From: Liopterus haemorrhoidalis
Taxonomy: Eukaryota; Arthropoda; Insecta; Coleoptera; Dytiscidae
Length of the DNA: 64,000 nt
Direction: 5' to 3'
Assembly (NCBI GenBank): GCA_963971575.1
Contig: OZ020623.1
Location: 16,308,980 to 16,372,979 of the forward strand
A program made the translations under genes and the position numbers. Below the pieces are notes generated by a model, which saw only the letters and a program-made list of their open reading frames with translations, had not been told where the DNA came from and did no database searches. Below are positions 1 through 10,183 of the stretch, one piece after another (within the stretch, counting starts at the first letter, position 1; each line of letters begins with the position of its first letter).

Positions 1-1077
1 ATTTATTTGACGTATTTTCTTCAATAAATGATCGTGCATATATTCTTTTTTTGATAATGGTGGTTCTGTAATTTCTGCTTCAACAAAATCTATATCGATG
101 TCTGTTGTATAATAAAAATTTCCAAAGGCATTTGGAGCAGAAAGTAATCCATTCTCAACTAATTCTTTCTCTAAATCTTCTTTTGTTTTTATTGTTACTT
201 TTTCTGGTTTATGTTCATAAATATCGACCAAGCCTTTTTCAGCTCTTAATTTCTCTTCTTCCTCATCTTTTATTGCTTTTATTATACTATCCAAAGTTTC
301 GAAATCTTGTTCTTTACTTCGTTTCTTAATTTTATTTTTAAACGGAGCATAATTTTTACTTGAGGTTATTTGTTGATTCTTTTCTAGATAACTTGTTGGA
401 GCTTCTATATCTTTAACAATTGTTCTTAAATCATTTTCGAAATTACTGTTGTAACCATTTAACAAATCTTGGGACCATTTGTCGTCATGGGTCTCAAAAT
501 CGATTTTTCTCTTTATTCTAATTAGATTTTGCCTTTGTTTAGGGTAGTTGCGTTTCAAATAATCTATAGTACTAATAGCTTGTTCTTCGACGAAACTTAG
601 AAGATCCAACGATTTTCCCACATCAGTGTTTAGAAAGTCGTGTACTATATACAATAATAAATTTTTATAATACCTTCTTATTTTTTCTTCTATTGATGCA
701 CTGTCATCCTCTTGTAAATTTGGAGATGTTTTATTATATATTTTAGCATCTTCAGGATTTTCCAAATTAAGTTCTATTGCCAACCGGTCTGTTTTATGTT
801 TAATAAAATATTTTTGTAAATCTGAATTACAGAGATGACTTTTACAATGAAAGCAACCATCTTTTGCTTCACATTTATTAAAAGTTTCGGTTAGACATGT
901 CCTTATCAGTTTAAGTATTGGGTTATCTATTATTATAGCACAACCATTTTTTATATTTGTTGTACATTTTGGTGTAAATTTATTAATGGGACAATTTGTA
1001 CAATTATAACATTCAATATTGTCCAATCCGGTGCTTATTTTAATTAAAAGTAGTAATATAATACTTTTTAAAATCAT
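1..1077 (-). CDS. Secreted cysteine-rich protein, Ly6/DUF753-like, partial (3' end outside window)
   Basis: An uninterrupted minus-strand frame of 359 codons opens at an ATG at 1077 (context aaaATG) and is still open at base 1. Residues 1-17 are a hydrophobic signal peptide rich in Ile and Leu. Residues 19-86 hold ten cysteines (23, 26, 29, 38, 46, 61, 69, 75, 78, 83), and the last is followed by Asn. This is the Cys-Asn ending of Ly6/uPAR three-finger domains and of the insect DUF753 group. Residues 87-359 have almost no cysteine, are rich in Lys, Glu and Asp, and contain a Glu run near residue 265. I see no later membrane segment. The absence of stops over 1 kb in such AT-rich DNA argues for a real exon. 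I infer an extracellular or GPI-type protein. The ligand and role are unknown, and the family call is by cysteine pattern only. Confidence 0.72.
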   Translation of the reverse strand, partial: MILKSIILLLLIKISTGLDNIECYNCTNCPINKFTPKCTTNIKNGCAIIIDNPILKLIRTCLTETFNKCEAKDGCFHCKSHLCNSDLQKYFIKHKTDRLAIELNLENPEDAKIYNKTSPNLQEDDSASIEEKIRRYYKNLLLYIVHDFLNTDVGKSLDLLSFVEEQAISTIDYLKRNYPKQRQNLIRIKRKIDFETHDDKWSQDLLNGYNSNFENDLRTIVKDIEAPTSYLEKNQQITSSKNYAPFKNKIKKRSKEQDFETLDSIIKAIKDEEEEKLRAEKGLVDIYEHKPEKVTIKTKEDLEKELVENGLLSAPNAFGNFYYTTDIDIDFVEAEITEPPLSKKEYMHDHLLKKIRQIN

Positions 1078-1135
1078 TTTGTGTTTTTATGTTCACATTT
1101 TATTAAATTTTGAAATGATTTTGTCATATACTGTC

Positions 1136-1150
1136 AAATTTTATAAATAA
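1136..1150 (-). promoter_or_regulatory. Possible TATA box for the cysteine-rich gene
   Basis: On the minus strand the stretch TATTTATAAAA lies about 60-70 bases upstream of the ATG at 1077. A TATA box there would give a transcript start about 30 bases before the ATG. In DNA this AT-rich such a motif is expected by chance, so this is weak evidence. Confidence 0.2.
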
Positions 1151-1222
1151 AATATTGTTACCATGACTGCTTTTTCTTTTCACGTTCATGGATTTTGCTA
1201 CTAAGGCAATTAATAATAAATA

Positions 1223-1724
1223 CTCCCTCCGTCCGAAATATGGTATAATCTGTCTCAATTTGTAATACGAAACTAAATCTGGTTACTTTGGTAACTGTTG
1301 TGGTGTAAATAGACTTTTTTGAAACCATGTAAACTTGTAAATCTGGCTTTTACATTTTTTGTGAAGTTTCATTATACTGAGGTTATATTCACTCAAAAAC
1401 TACATGTCAGATACGAAATTGACATGTCAAAATTGTGAGTGACATGTCTAATATTTTGAATTATATACAAATATTTATTTCATCTTATTTCGCTTATTCA
1501 TATTTTCTGTTCTGGTTGCCTAAAATATATTTCAAATACTTGTCAATTAGTGTTTTATACAATTTGTGTTAGTAAGTTGACATACAATTTAATGTCAATT
1601 ATGAATTTTCAAATATTTTGAAAGGTGTTACTTCAGAATTACCACCCTAAGATGATATTTTAAATATACAACATAAAAAATGAAGTTTTCCTGTTAGTTT
1701 CGTATTACAAATTGAGACAGATAA
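1223..1724. repeat. Inverted-repeat element (MITE-like)
   Basis: Arms at 1246-1276 and 1694-1724 are reverse complements over 31 bases with about one mismatch. They are separated by about 420 bases of AT-rich sequence with no coding potential. Just outside the left arm, after a TA at 1221-1222, is CTCCCTCCGTCCGAAATATG. It matches the terminal repeat of the element at 8199-10183 and looks like Stowaway-type ends. The right outer end was not found, so the element is probably incomplete or fused to its neighbour. Confidence 0.5.
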
Positions 1725-1737
1725 TATACATTTTACT

Positions 1738-2057
1738 TTTTTTCTTGTCCTTAAATATGATATATAATTTTAATTATTTAGAATGATTTTATTTCTGAAA
1801 TTGTTACAAATATCTAGTAAAACAAAGAATTATACAAAAAGTTTTAATTTAACAAGGGGACGTGGCTGTCTCCACAGCTTATATGGAACATGATAATGTT
1901 CTATACAGAAGCAACCATGTTAGCAAAAGGAATTCCTATAAGATTCCGAACATTAACAAGGCAAAACTTTATTTTCAAGGGATGATTACAAACAACATTA
2001 TCATAAGAAATTGTGATAAACAAAACCGCGACAAAAAAAAAGGTTGTGAATCACTGC
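1738..2057 (-). repeat. Repeat G, truncated second copy
   Basis: Bases 1740-1900 are the reverse complement of 8690-8825, while 1912-2010 match 8607-8700 in direct orientation. The left end (TTTCTTGTCC then AAATATGATATA) resembles the ends of the 8199-10183 element. The right side is cut off by the mariner that begins at 2058. The short open frame across this region is not conserved as a protein in the other copy, so I do not call a gene. Confidence 0.5.
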
Positions 2058-3101
2058 TCTAAAGAAATGGTTGCGACATGTCCAGTACAACCGAAGAAAT
2101 AACCGATCATTTTCTTGGAAGTGCTTCATGAACGAACAACTATTGTGGGTTTTGGTCCATCTTGGAAGACCCAAACAGTGGATCGTTGCCTAGTTTCCGG
2201 TTTACATGAATAAATCCAAGTTTCGTCACCTGTAACGATGTTGTATATGGATTTTGCAGTGCCTAGGTTGAATATTTTTAGCATTCCCTTACACCAATCA
2301 ACACGATCCTTTTTTTAAAGCTTCGGTCAAATTATGCGGAATCCATCGGGAACATATCTTTTTAACATCTAAATATTTATGGAATGCAAAATGTAAAATC
2401 CAAAATCGAATGTATTGCAGTCTGCGATATGCCAAAGAATGACTCTATCTCACGGTAAATCACACGCCGATTTTCTTCAATCACATTGCGCACAGCATCG
2501 ATGTTTTTTTGAATCACAACCGATTTTGGTTGACCTTCACAAGATTCATCACTAACGGACGCACGACCACGACGAAATTCTGCAAACCAATTGTAAACAG
2601 TCTTTTCTGATGGTGCTTCATTACCAAAAGCAAATCTATGCATTTTTGTTGAGTAAAGCTGCATTCAGAGCTCAGTAAATTAACACTCTGTGCGTTATGG
2701 ATAGTTTTTAAACGTTGAGTGCAATTGGTATGATTGGACAAGCTCGTACTATATCGCTCAACAGTAGTATAGCAACGACAAAGCACGAGCATGTCCGATC
2801 ATACCAAATGACCTCGTTTAAAAATTATCCATAGCGCACAACGTGTTGATTTACAGAGCTCTGAATGCAGCTTTAGGCCTTTAAAATCATAAAAAATCAT
2901 CCAACAAAAAATCTTCACGAGTAATACCCATTTTTTCACAAACTTGTTTTTTTAAACGCTTACGTCAACAAACTACTCGGTCCATTTATAAGCTGCCACT
3001 GATTCCACAATAACAAATTTCAAATTTTACGAATATAACAATGACGCTTTTCAATATTGCCATCTAGTGATCGTTTATAAAATCATAAAAGGTAACCCTC
3101 G
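2058..3101 (-). pseudogene. mariner transposase copy F1-A (broken)
   Basis: Read on the minus strand, the terminal repeat CGAGGGTTACCTTTTATG ends at 3101 beside a TA. The coding start (ATGGGTATTACTCGTGAAG) is near 2945. The N-terminal helix-turn-helix part contains EKTVYNWFAEFRRGRASVSD at 2400-2640, and later fragments resemble the first catalytic block. The 3' part, including the second and third catalytic Asp and the other terminal repeat, is missing at 2058. The frame is further broken by a small MITE at 2656-2873 and by deletions. It belongs to the same family as the copies at 24350-25555 and 36078-37226. Confidence 0.85.
2656..2873. mobile_element. 218-bp TA-flanked MITE inside mariner F1-A
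   Basis: The element is flanked by TA on both sides (2654-2655 and 2874-2875). Its ends are AAGCTGCATTCAGAGCTC and the reverse complement, and the arms continue to pair for roughly 100 bases, so most of it can fold into one hairpin. Removing it with one TA restores the mariner reading seen at 36310. It has no coding capacity. The TA target suggests mobilisation by a Tc1/mariner enzyme. Confidence 0.85.
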
Positions 3102-3479
3102 TATATCAAAATTTAACCTCAACCATTAAAAATCGTGTTATAACAAATGTAATTAAATTAATTATTTCCATGCAGTAGTAATTAATTTTAATAAAATACG
3201 TGTTTTATGACGAAGCTGAAGCTTTGCTAACTGACTACGAAATATAATATCCAGTGGACATTAGTTTAATACTGACAAATGAAGTCTCTGACGTTAGCAA
3301 CGAACAATGTAATGGATATTAATATAATACTAGCTTGAAACTCCGAGCTAATATCAAATAAATTAGTTTTAATTATTAAATTTCAACAGTTTCAAATTAT
3401 CAGACAATATCAGATAATAGTTCGCTGGATTTATTTTATAGGTTTTAATATAAATTGACGCAAACGAAGGCAGCAAAAA
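3102..3479. other. No recognised feature
   Basis: AT-rich sequence between a mariner end and a retroposon fragment. No reading frame, repeat end or RNA gene was recognised. Confidence 0.4.
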
Positions 3480-3882
3480 ATCATCTTTTAAACACGAGTC
3501 TTTTAAAAATTATTTACAAGATCGATATCAAGCTATTAAAATAAATAATCATGTTAGTAATTTCTCTTTAATAAAAACAGGAATACCTCAAGGAACTCTA
3601 TTGGCACCCCTCCTATTCTTGATATACGCAAATGATCTTTGTAACATGGATGTGAGCAGTACAATATTCTCATATGCTGATGTCACCGCAATTTTGTTTA
3701 AAGATCAGAATTGGTCTAACACATATAATAAAGCAACACTAGGACTAAATAAGATAAAAGACTCTAACCTTCTATCTCTTAATGTTGATAAAACTAAATT
3801 TGTCACTTTTAAATAGAGAAATATAAAAAAATATATATATATTAAACTTATATATAAATTCTATATGATTAGAGATATATTT
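3480..3882 (+). pseudogene. Non-LTR retrotransposon reverse transcriptase fragment, part 1
   Basis: The translation contains GIPQGTLLAPLLFLIYANDL followed by FSYADVTAIL and LSLNVDKTKFVTF. These are reverse transcriptase blocks 4 to 6 of the Jockey/CR1 superfamily. The active-site motif should read Y-A-D-D, but the second Asp is Val here (codon GTC), so the enzyme is dead. The frame stops at 3814. A Harbinger element is inserted from 3883, and the retroposon resumes at 5015. Confidence 0.8.
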
Positions 3883-5014
3883 ATGGTGCGATTATGGTCC
3901 AACATGTAAATCTTACAGAATTTAAGGCTAAATGAATCTTTAACTTCGACTGTTAAATTATTTAAAATTTTGCTATTATGGTCAACTAAATTTAAATACT
4001 TCAACTACAAAATTGTGACCGTGTTAGAGGCTAATTGAGTAACGTTCAACTGAGCATCGTCTGTCTCTGTCTGTGCGCATTGAATAAAGAGAAAAAGGAT
4101 TTTTAGTACTGGCTGTCAGAACATATAACGTGATATAACCAAAAACTTAAAATCTTTATTTATTGAAGAAAAAACAGAAAAATACATAGCAAAATGAATT
4201 CAAAGTACATGATTTATTAAACTATGTTTACAATATTTCCCCAAAAATAATAAATAGTAAAACAATAGTTTTAAGATAAAAATGTATGTTCATAGGTAAT
4301 TTTCATACAAAATAACACACATGGCTTAAGCGATTCGTAATGAGCCTGCATACTTGGTTTATAGCTTTGCTTAAACTACTCTGGCTCATGCAATTAAAAA
4401 TGGAGTTCCCCACAGCTTTTTGGTCAGAACCAGTTGCCAAAAAGTTGATAGTTCCTAACACTTTGAGATGTAGTGGAAGTTCGTCTTGCCTTGTAGGTTG
4501 TCCATTATGTAGTGGTTGCAAAATTTCGTAGAAAATCATTTCTTTTGACAGCCGAAAAAAATTTCTAAAACTCTCATTAGCCATTTCAAATGGATTTTCT
4601 GTGTCTCTTATAAATCTTCGTTCTATGCGAAGATTGTTTCTAAAAATACATAGTACATATTTTTGATAATTTATAATGTTTATATATTTATCTGTTATTA
4701 CCTGTTGTCATCTTCTTCGGCAATTAAATGAACTAAAACATGGATCAATTCCATTTTCTTGTAGATAAAAATGTTTAACTTTAAATACAATTTCGGGAAA
4801 CGTTACAGTCTGATCCAGTGTCAAACACAACCTCAAATTTAGCGCTATGGAGAGATATATCTGGCTGTAGCTTAAAGAAAAATTTAAGGATAATTTAAGA
4901 CAAAAGTCAGTTTTAACGTTAAATGGTGACCGTAATTGCACTTCACGCTACAGCCTGTGACCTTCACATCTAAAGAGCTTAAATATTTAACTGAAATGAC
5001 CATAATCGCACCAT
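3883..5014 (-). mobile_element. PIF/Harbinger DNA transposon, internally deleted
   Basis: Terminal inverted repeats ATGGTGCGATTATGGTC (3883) and its exact reverse complement (ending 5014) bound the element. It lies inside a reverse transcriptase gene. On the minus strand at about 4303-4640 it encodes the N-terminal part of a HARBI1-type transposase: ERRFIRDTENPFEM, then FRNFFRLSKEMIFYEIL and GTINFLATGSDQKAVGNSI. The DDE catalytic half that should follow is absent. A second frame at 4708-4941 is unassigned. The expected 3-bp target duplication is ambiguous, because the bases next to the ends read TTA and TAA. Confidence 0.85.
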
Positions 5015-5278
5015 AAGTCTGCAAATCCTAATACAAATATACAAAGCACTTGTCGAATCATTTATAAATTATGGAGTAGTCTCCTGGGGTAGTTTATATC
5101 ATACTCATCTTCAGTTATTACAGACACAACAAAATAGAATACTAAAAATAATATATAAAAAGAATAACAGATTTCCGACTGAACGACTCTACTCAAAACT
5201 ACAATTACCAGACATCCGAAAAAATTATATTCTAAAAGCATTAATATTAATAATATTAATTGAATTAGTTGAAGGCAC
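5015..5278 (+). pseudogene. Non-LTR retrotransposon fragment, part 2
   Basis: This continues the reverse transcriptase interrupted by the Harbinger element. The plus frame reads like the thumb region and what follows it (IYKALVESFINYGVVSWGS, then NRILKIIYKKNNRFPTERLY), a conserved stretch of CR1/Jockey-type proteins. The match is broken by frameshifts and then by the Penelope fragment that begins near 5280. Confidence 0.7.
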
Positions 5279-5279
5279 T

Positions 5280-5943
5280 CGTTGAAACATTTTAAAAAAG
5301 TTTGAAAATAAAAACACTCGGTTTACTGTTTCAAAAAATTTATTTACTGTATTTATACGTATTTCGACTTACAAAGTCATCTTCAGAATAAATAGATCAC
5401 ATACATAACTGATGTATATATACCCGCAGGTAGGTACAACAAACAAGATAATAAAGGAAAAACCTAAAGGATTAAAAAGGTTTTAGAAGCGGAGAACTAA
5501 TGAGTTCAAGTTGTTCATTCATTAAATTTTGGTTCTTAGAAACGGCCTTTTTAATCTCAAACGCTTCTAACATGTCCAGTTTTAATCCCTTAGGTTGTAC
5601 ATGTAATATTTTTACATTATCAAAATCAAACGTATGATTATTGTGAATCATGTGTTCTGCAACATTTGAATGTGTTTTGTTGAGACGCCATGCGCTCATG
5701 TGCTCTTTGATTCTAATATTGAAGTTCCTCTCTGTTTTTCCTATATAAATAAAATCACATTCGTTGCAGCTGATTTCGTATACGCCACTACTTAGCATGA
5801 AGTTTTTATTATTAATTTTATTGTTAACTAACATTCTTTTTAAAGTAAATTTATTATGAAAAGCTGCCTGAATATTCTGTTTTCTTAATTGGTTGGCTAT
5901 TTTGTAACTACTGTGGCCTATAAAAGGAATACGTCTATATATC
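5280..5943 (-). mobile_element. Penelope-like element copy 1, 5'-truncated
   Basis: On the minus strand 5472-5943 encodes the end of a Penelope polyprotein. It has the linker IPFIGHSSYKIAN and a GIY-YIG endonuclease (GVYEISCNECDFIYIGKTER, with Arg and Glu further on in IRIKEH and EAFEIKKA). The reverse transcriptase part is missing because the copy is truncated at 5943, as is usual for these elements. The non-coding 3' part at 5280-5460 is nearly identical to 61262-61380 of copy 2 and contains a hammerhead-like motif. The endonuclease frame here has no stop. Confidence 0.9.
5345..5400 (-). ncRNA. Hammerhead ribozyme-like motif of Penelope copy 1
   Basis: Minus strand: core CTGAAGA (from 5386), a stem II with arms GACTT/AAGTC and loop TGT, then GAAA (5365-5362) and the self-complementary ATACGTAT as a very short stem III. 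Bases before CTGA can pair for about four positions with bases after the predicted cleavage site. Hammerheads are documented in Penelope-like elements. One extra U lies between the core and stem II, so activity is uncertain. Confidence 0.5.
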
Positions 5944-6896
5944 TTAATTACTGAAAATTAACTGAAATTTGAACAAAAAATTAAATACTCCATGATCAGT
6001 TCATAAAATAAAAAATAAAAACGTAAACAGAATTTATGTACGTGTATGAATTGAATATGTATTTATGTATGTATGTACGTCATTACTATGCAGTTGTGTG
6101 TGTGTCTCTCGCATACACTCACTCACTTTCACATACATCCACTAGAGCAGTGCTCCGCAACCGGTGTACCACGGCACACTGGTGTGCCTTGAGCCGATAC
6201 AGGTGTGACGCGGTCAAATAAGACAATATTCTAACTAAATAATTTTTCAACGGTCCTCCTTAGAAAAACATTAACGAGAATACGTGCAATGAAATATTCG
6301 CATTATCTACGCTCAGCTAATGTACATGGATACACAAAATTGTTCGAACAAAAATTTTGCAATGTTTCTATCTTAAAAATACCATTAAAATAATAACAAT
6401 AATTTGATTGTAACATAAAATAAATACTGAAAACTAGGTACTTAATGAGTATGTTGACAAAACGAAACTTCAAAAAAGTCATGTTGTTTCGTTGAAATTT
6501 GAACAAGTAAATAAATGCGCAATATTTTATCGCACAAAATTGATCGAACAAAATTTTAAATTGCCGTTTACTAAACCTGGGAATTGTCGAATTGCATTTT
6601 TTAAGGCACACACGTTTCTAGAGCACATATTTACGTTTTGGAAAAAATATTTTTTTAAATTGCTACTCAGAAAGATAAATACATATCGAGCGTAATTTTG
6701 ATTTTTTTTTTTTATAATTTGCATAATTTCGTGAAAATGATGAAAATTTCGGTGAAAATGAGTTTCTGTTAATATAATGCTACTAGATAATTCGAATTTT
6801 TTTAAGCTTAAAAGGTCTTGACCAAGAACTTCGGGTTGCGCTCTCAAATATCGAGCCGAATATAAAACTGTTGTGTTCATTGAAACAAGCACAGGA
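5944..6896. other. Mostly unassigned; possible hAT end at 6147
   Basis: The sequence CAGTGCTCCGCAACCGGTGT at 6147 resembles the terminal repeat of hAT transposons, but no matching right end or 8-bp duplication was found. The rest is AT-rich with no supported gene. Short open frames on both strands overlap each other and have no family resemblance. Confidence 0.3.
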
Positions 6897-7881
6897 CATA
6901 TATGCAATTGATGGTCGTTTTCTCATCAAATTATCATTCAAACGCTCCATTAGTTGTCGATAACATTCAGCGGTATGTTTCCTTTGGTTTTAACAGTTCA
7001 TAATACACGACACCCTGCATATCCCATCAAAGAGAGAGCATTGTGACCGTGGATGTTTCGCTTTGGTGTCAACGATGTTGGTTAACCAGGATACATGATT
7101 TATTGTGTGTCGGTTTATCGAAATATATCCAGTTTTAGCGCCGGTTACAATAAGCCACGTGGAATTTTTCTTTTTATGCTTCAAAAGAAATGGACGTCGT
7201 AGGATGCCGTAGATGTCGCTGCCGTAAACCCAGCTTTCGTCTCCCGTTATGATTCTTTGAATGAAGGTTTCATCACCATTGGCTTGTTCAAGAAGTTGCC
7301 AACAAATGTCCATTCGATTTTCTTTCTGTTTTTCGGTCTTCAAACGAGAAACGTTCAATTTTCAGTCAAAATTTCATGGCATGACCCAGTTGAGATTATC
7401 TTCAGCAATTTCTCTGACAGTCAATCGGCAATTTTCACGCACCAGATCGTTGATTTTCTGGACGTAGGAGTCCTCAGTTGACGTCGAAGGCCTTCCTGGT
7501 CAAGCATCATCTTTAATTGACTGACGACCACTTTTAAATCGTGAAAACCATTCGTAACATTGCGTACAACCCAGATCATCATCTCCGTAAGCTTGTTTCA
7601 AAACTTGAAAGGTTTCTGTGAAAGTCTTCCCCAGTTTCTCGCAAAATTTTACGTTGTATGATTGCTTTAGAAAATCGCACAAATCAAAAATTGCCACTAA
7701 CACTTTAACACGTTACACTCAAATAACAATATCACGAAAACTAAACAAGATATCAACAATCAAAGAACATGTGGTTACAGAGGAGGTTATGCACAACGCA
7801 ATGCTGCCAACCACATATCACTAAATATCCCCATTGGCGCATTGAAAATGTTAAGTTATTTTCTGAACAGACCTCGTACTC
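6897..7881 (-). pseudogene. Chimeric mariner transposase remnant
   Basis: Minus strand. From the right, a terminal repeat (CGAGGTCTGTTCAGAAAATA, near 7880) leads to an N-terminal helix-turn-helix part (FCEKLGKTFTETFQVLKQAY) and a first catalytic block (IQRIITGDESWVYG). At about 7195 the sequence switches to a different mariner family. It then reads HKKKNSTWLIVTGAK with a second copy of the same block, and nucleotides to 6897 match the F2 mariner at 14987-15240. The Asp of the second block is lost (GAK for GDE). I infer a fusion of two mariners by insertion plus deletion. Confidence 0.75.
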
Positions 7882-8198
7882 CTACAAAAAGAATTAAACA
7901 ATGTAATATTTCCTTAGATAACAAATGTGTTTTAATTTGAAGTTTTTATAAGAATAATTCACTTTTAAAAATGACAGTTAAGCGAAGATGGAAACAACGT
8001 CAAAAGTTAAATAAATATTCCCACTGCGCTAAATGTAAATGGATTCATTCATTCTCTGCGTGAAATTTTTAAGTTAATTCATTTTTTGCAGAGAATAGTT
8101 ATGAGCTAAAACTGTCTACAATTGTTTGCAAATTACACAAAAATGACTTATTACAGTATATATAAAACACCTCACATGTTTTAAATGTATTTTTATAC
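7882..8198. other. No recognised feature
   Basis: AT-rich interval between the chimeric mariner and repeat G. No supported frame or repeat end. Confidence 0.35.
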
Positions 8199-9013
8199 TT
8201 TCTCTGTCCGAAAATATGGTATACATTACTTAAAAAAATATAGGATTAACGAAAGTAATATTATCTTGATCTTTTTTGTTTTTATTTTTAAATAACTGGT
8301 TGCTAGGCATATACAAATGGAGCGCGCATAGTTTTGCGTATAATACAAAAAAAAACTCGTATTTTATACAAAGTGAAACCCGTTGTTCTAATAAAATGAC
8401 GTTCCAAATCGACTTAAATCACAACCGCCAAATAGTCTAGATATTATGTATTGGATCTTGACTTTTTCAATTCTATACAATCCTTACAATATACAGCTTC
8501 ACCGAATACAATCGACGAACTGATTGAATGCGTAGAAAATGCGTTTAGTGCATTAAACATACCCTTGATAATGTTTTTCTAACATTGCAAACTTGACTAG
8601 AAGTAACCATGATAGCCAAAGGAGGGAATTCTTATAAGATTCCGCTCATTAATAAGGCAAAATTTCATCGTAAGGGACGATTACAAACAACATTATCATG
8701 TACCATACAAGCTGTGGAGACAGCCACGTTTTTTTAAATTAAAACTTTTTGTATTATTCTTTATTTTACTAGATATTTGTAACTATTTCAGAAATAAAAT
8801 CATTCTAATTATTAATTTAAATTGTAAATGTATGTTAGCGAAAATATCATTATACAACATTCACCCTTTTTAACAATCGTGGGGTGCTATATCGTTCCTA
8901 AGGCATATTGTTTTATGTAAATATAATAGTAGAAAATATATCATATGATGTGCGAGACGTATTAGTTGATCAATAAAATCATGTCTTATTATTCATAAAA
9001 TACCTTTTTTATT

Positions 9014-9059
9014 AGGGTTTTGTAGGTATGACCATCAACCCTTATACCGTCATTTTGTC

Positions 9060-9091
<32 letters not shown>

Positions 9092-10099
9092 GCCTATCTG
9101 TCTGTCTGTCTGTCTGTTTGGTAAAAATTGTAGCCAAACGGCTAAACCTAGAGAGTTGAAATTGGCATGCCTGTACAACTTTTTGACCCGCACATAGGAA
9201 AAATACTAAAACATCTAAAAAACATATGCCCCTAAAAATATAAACAAATATGTGCTCACCGAAAAAAAAAATATTTTTTTAAAATTCTGAGTAGGGTATC
9301 AAATGAAAGCCCTTAGTACGTGGATTAACGATCAAAATTTTATTTTTGCAAAATAAATTATTTTGAAGCGATTTTTGTCAAAATTGTGCAAAAAAAATTT
9401 TGTCCCACACCCTGTAGCCCAGATGGTTTAAACTAAAAATCTGAAAAAATTCTAAGTAATGTATATTGGTGTGAACCGGAATAGTACAACAGGAATTTTT
9501 GATCAGATTATGTTTTTGGAAAATAATGCATTTTTTGTATTTTTAACCAAAATATGTTAAATATTTAATTCGCTATGTAACCAAGTTGATACGTCAGCGC
9601 TCATAGCGATGTGCGTTTAGTCATTGGATTTCTAATTTGTCAAACAGGTAACTTGCGAACTAGAGTTCGAATCCTGTCAATTTTATTTTTTTTGTTTTTT
9701 TTTTTTGCAGTTTTCTTTTGTTTAAATTATTTTGTCAAAATTCTAGTTATATTTTGGTAAATGTTGCATTTAATTTTTAAAAGCGTAAATTTAATAACCA
9801 GTGGGAAGTGTTGAAATTATAATTTAATTCTGTTTGATGTATACGAAATCAGAGGGCGGGGCTAATGATTTAAGCAACCAATAGAAGCTATAGGCGCAAT
9901 TTTCAAAATCCTAATGAACCTTGCTATGTAAAAAAATACTGCACATATTTATAAACTTAAATAATGGTATTAGACATTCGAATTAAAATTCATAAAAATA
10001 TATTTTGACATAAAATTTGTTTTGGCATCCCAAATAATCATCATTCAGTTATTAAATACCTGCAAAACCCTGAAATGTGTGAAAATTCACACTTCACAT
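9014..10099 (+). mobile_element. Helentron-associated (DINE-like) element H1
   Basis: Starts AGGGTTTTGTAGGTAT and near the other end carries the reverse complement form ATACCTGCAAAACCCT (10056-10071). A perfect 16-base palindrome GTGTGAAAATTCACAC follows (10077-10092), then a short tail. A (GTCT)n tract sits 40 bases in. Subterminal inverted repeats, a GTCY microsatellite and a 3' hairpin are the hallmarks of DINE-1/Helentron-associated elements of insects. A second copy with the same layout is at 33886-34937. No Rep/helicase protein is present, so it is non-autonomous. A tRNA-like segment lies at about 9592-9681. Confidence 0.7.
9055..9118. repeat. (GTCT)n microsatellite in H1
   Basis: About fifteen tandem GTCT-type units with one interruption (CTAT). 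Copies H2 (33935) and the fragment at 19550 have much shorter arrays at the same internal position, so the tract is part of the element and varies in length. Confidence 0.9.
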
Positions 10100-10183
10100 C
10101 AATTTTTAATATGTATATCATATTTTCGGACAAGAAAAATATCATAATTTATACCATATTTTCGGATGGAGGAAGTAATAAAT

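Larger units (their letters stand above)
8199..10183. mobile_element. Repeat G, two-ended non-autonomous DNA element with nested Helentron-like copy
   Basis: Ends are inverted repeats of about 26 bases: CTTTCTCTGTCCGAAAATAT at the left, and the reverse complement of CTTCCTCCATCCGAAAATAT at the right, each beside TA. A second right-type end lies at about 10112-10138. The internal block 8607-8825 recurs rearranged at 1740-2010. Most of the length is the H1 insertion at 9014-10099, so the original element would be about 0.9 kb. No transposase was seen. Confidence 0.55.

Noticed and set aside
105..329. Plus-strand frame of 74 codons
   Set aside because: Lies antisense inside the 359-codon minus-strand gene. 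Its Leu-rich composition reflects Lys/Glu-rich codons on the other strand.
1862..2062. 66-codon plus-strand frame
   Set aside because: Lies in a dispersed repeat, and the related copy at 8607-8825 does not keep the frame.
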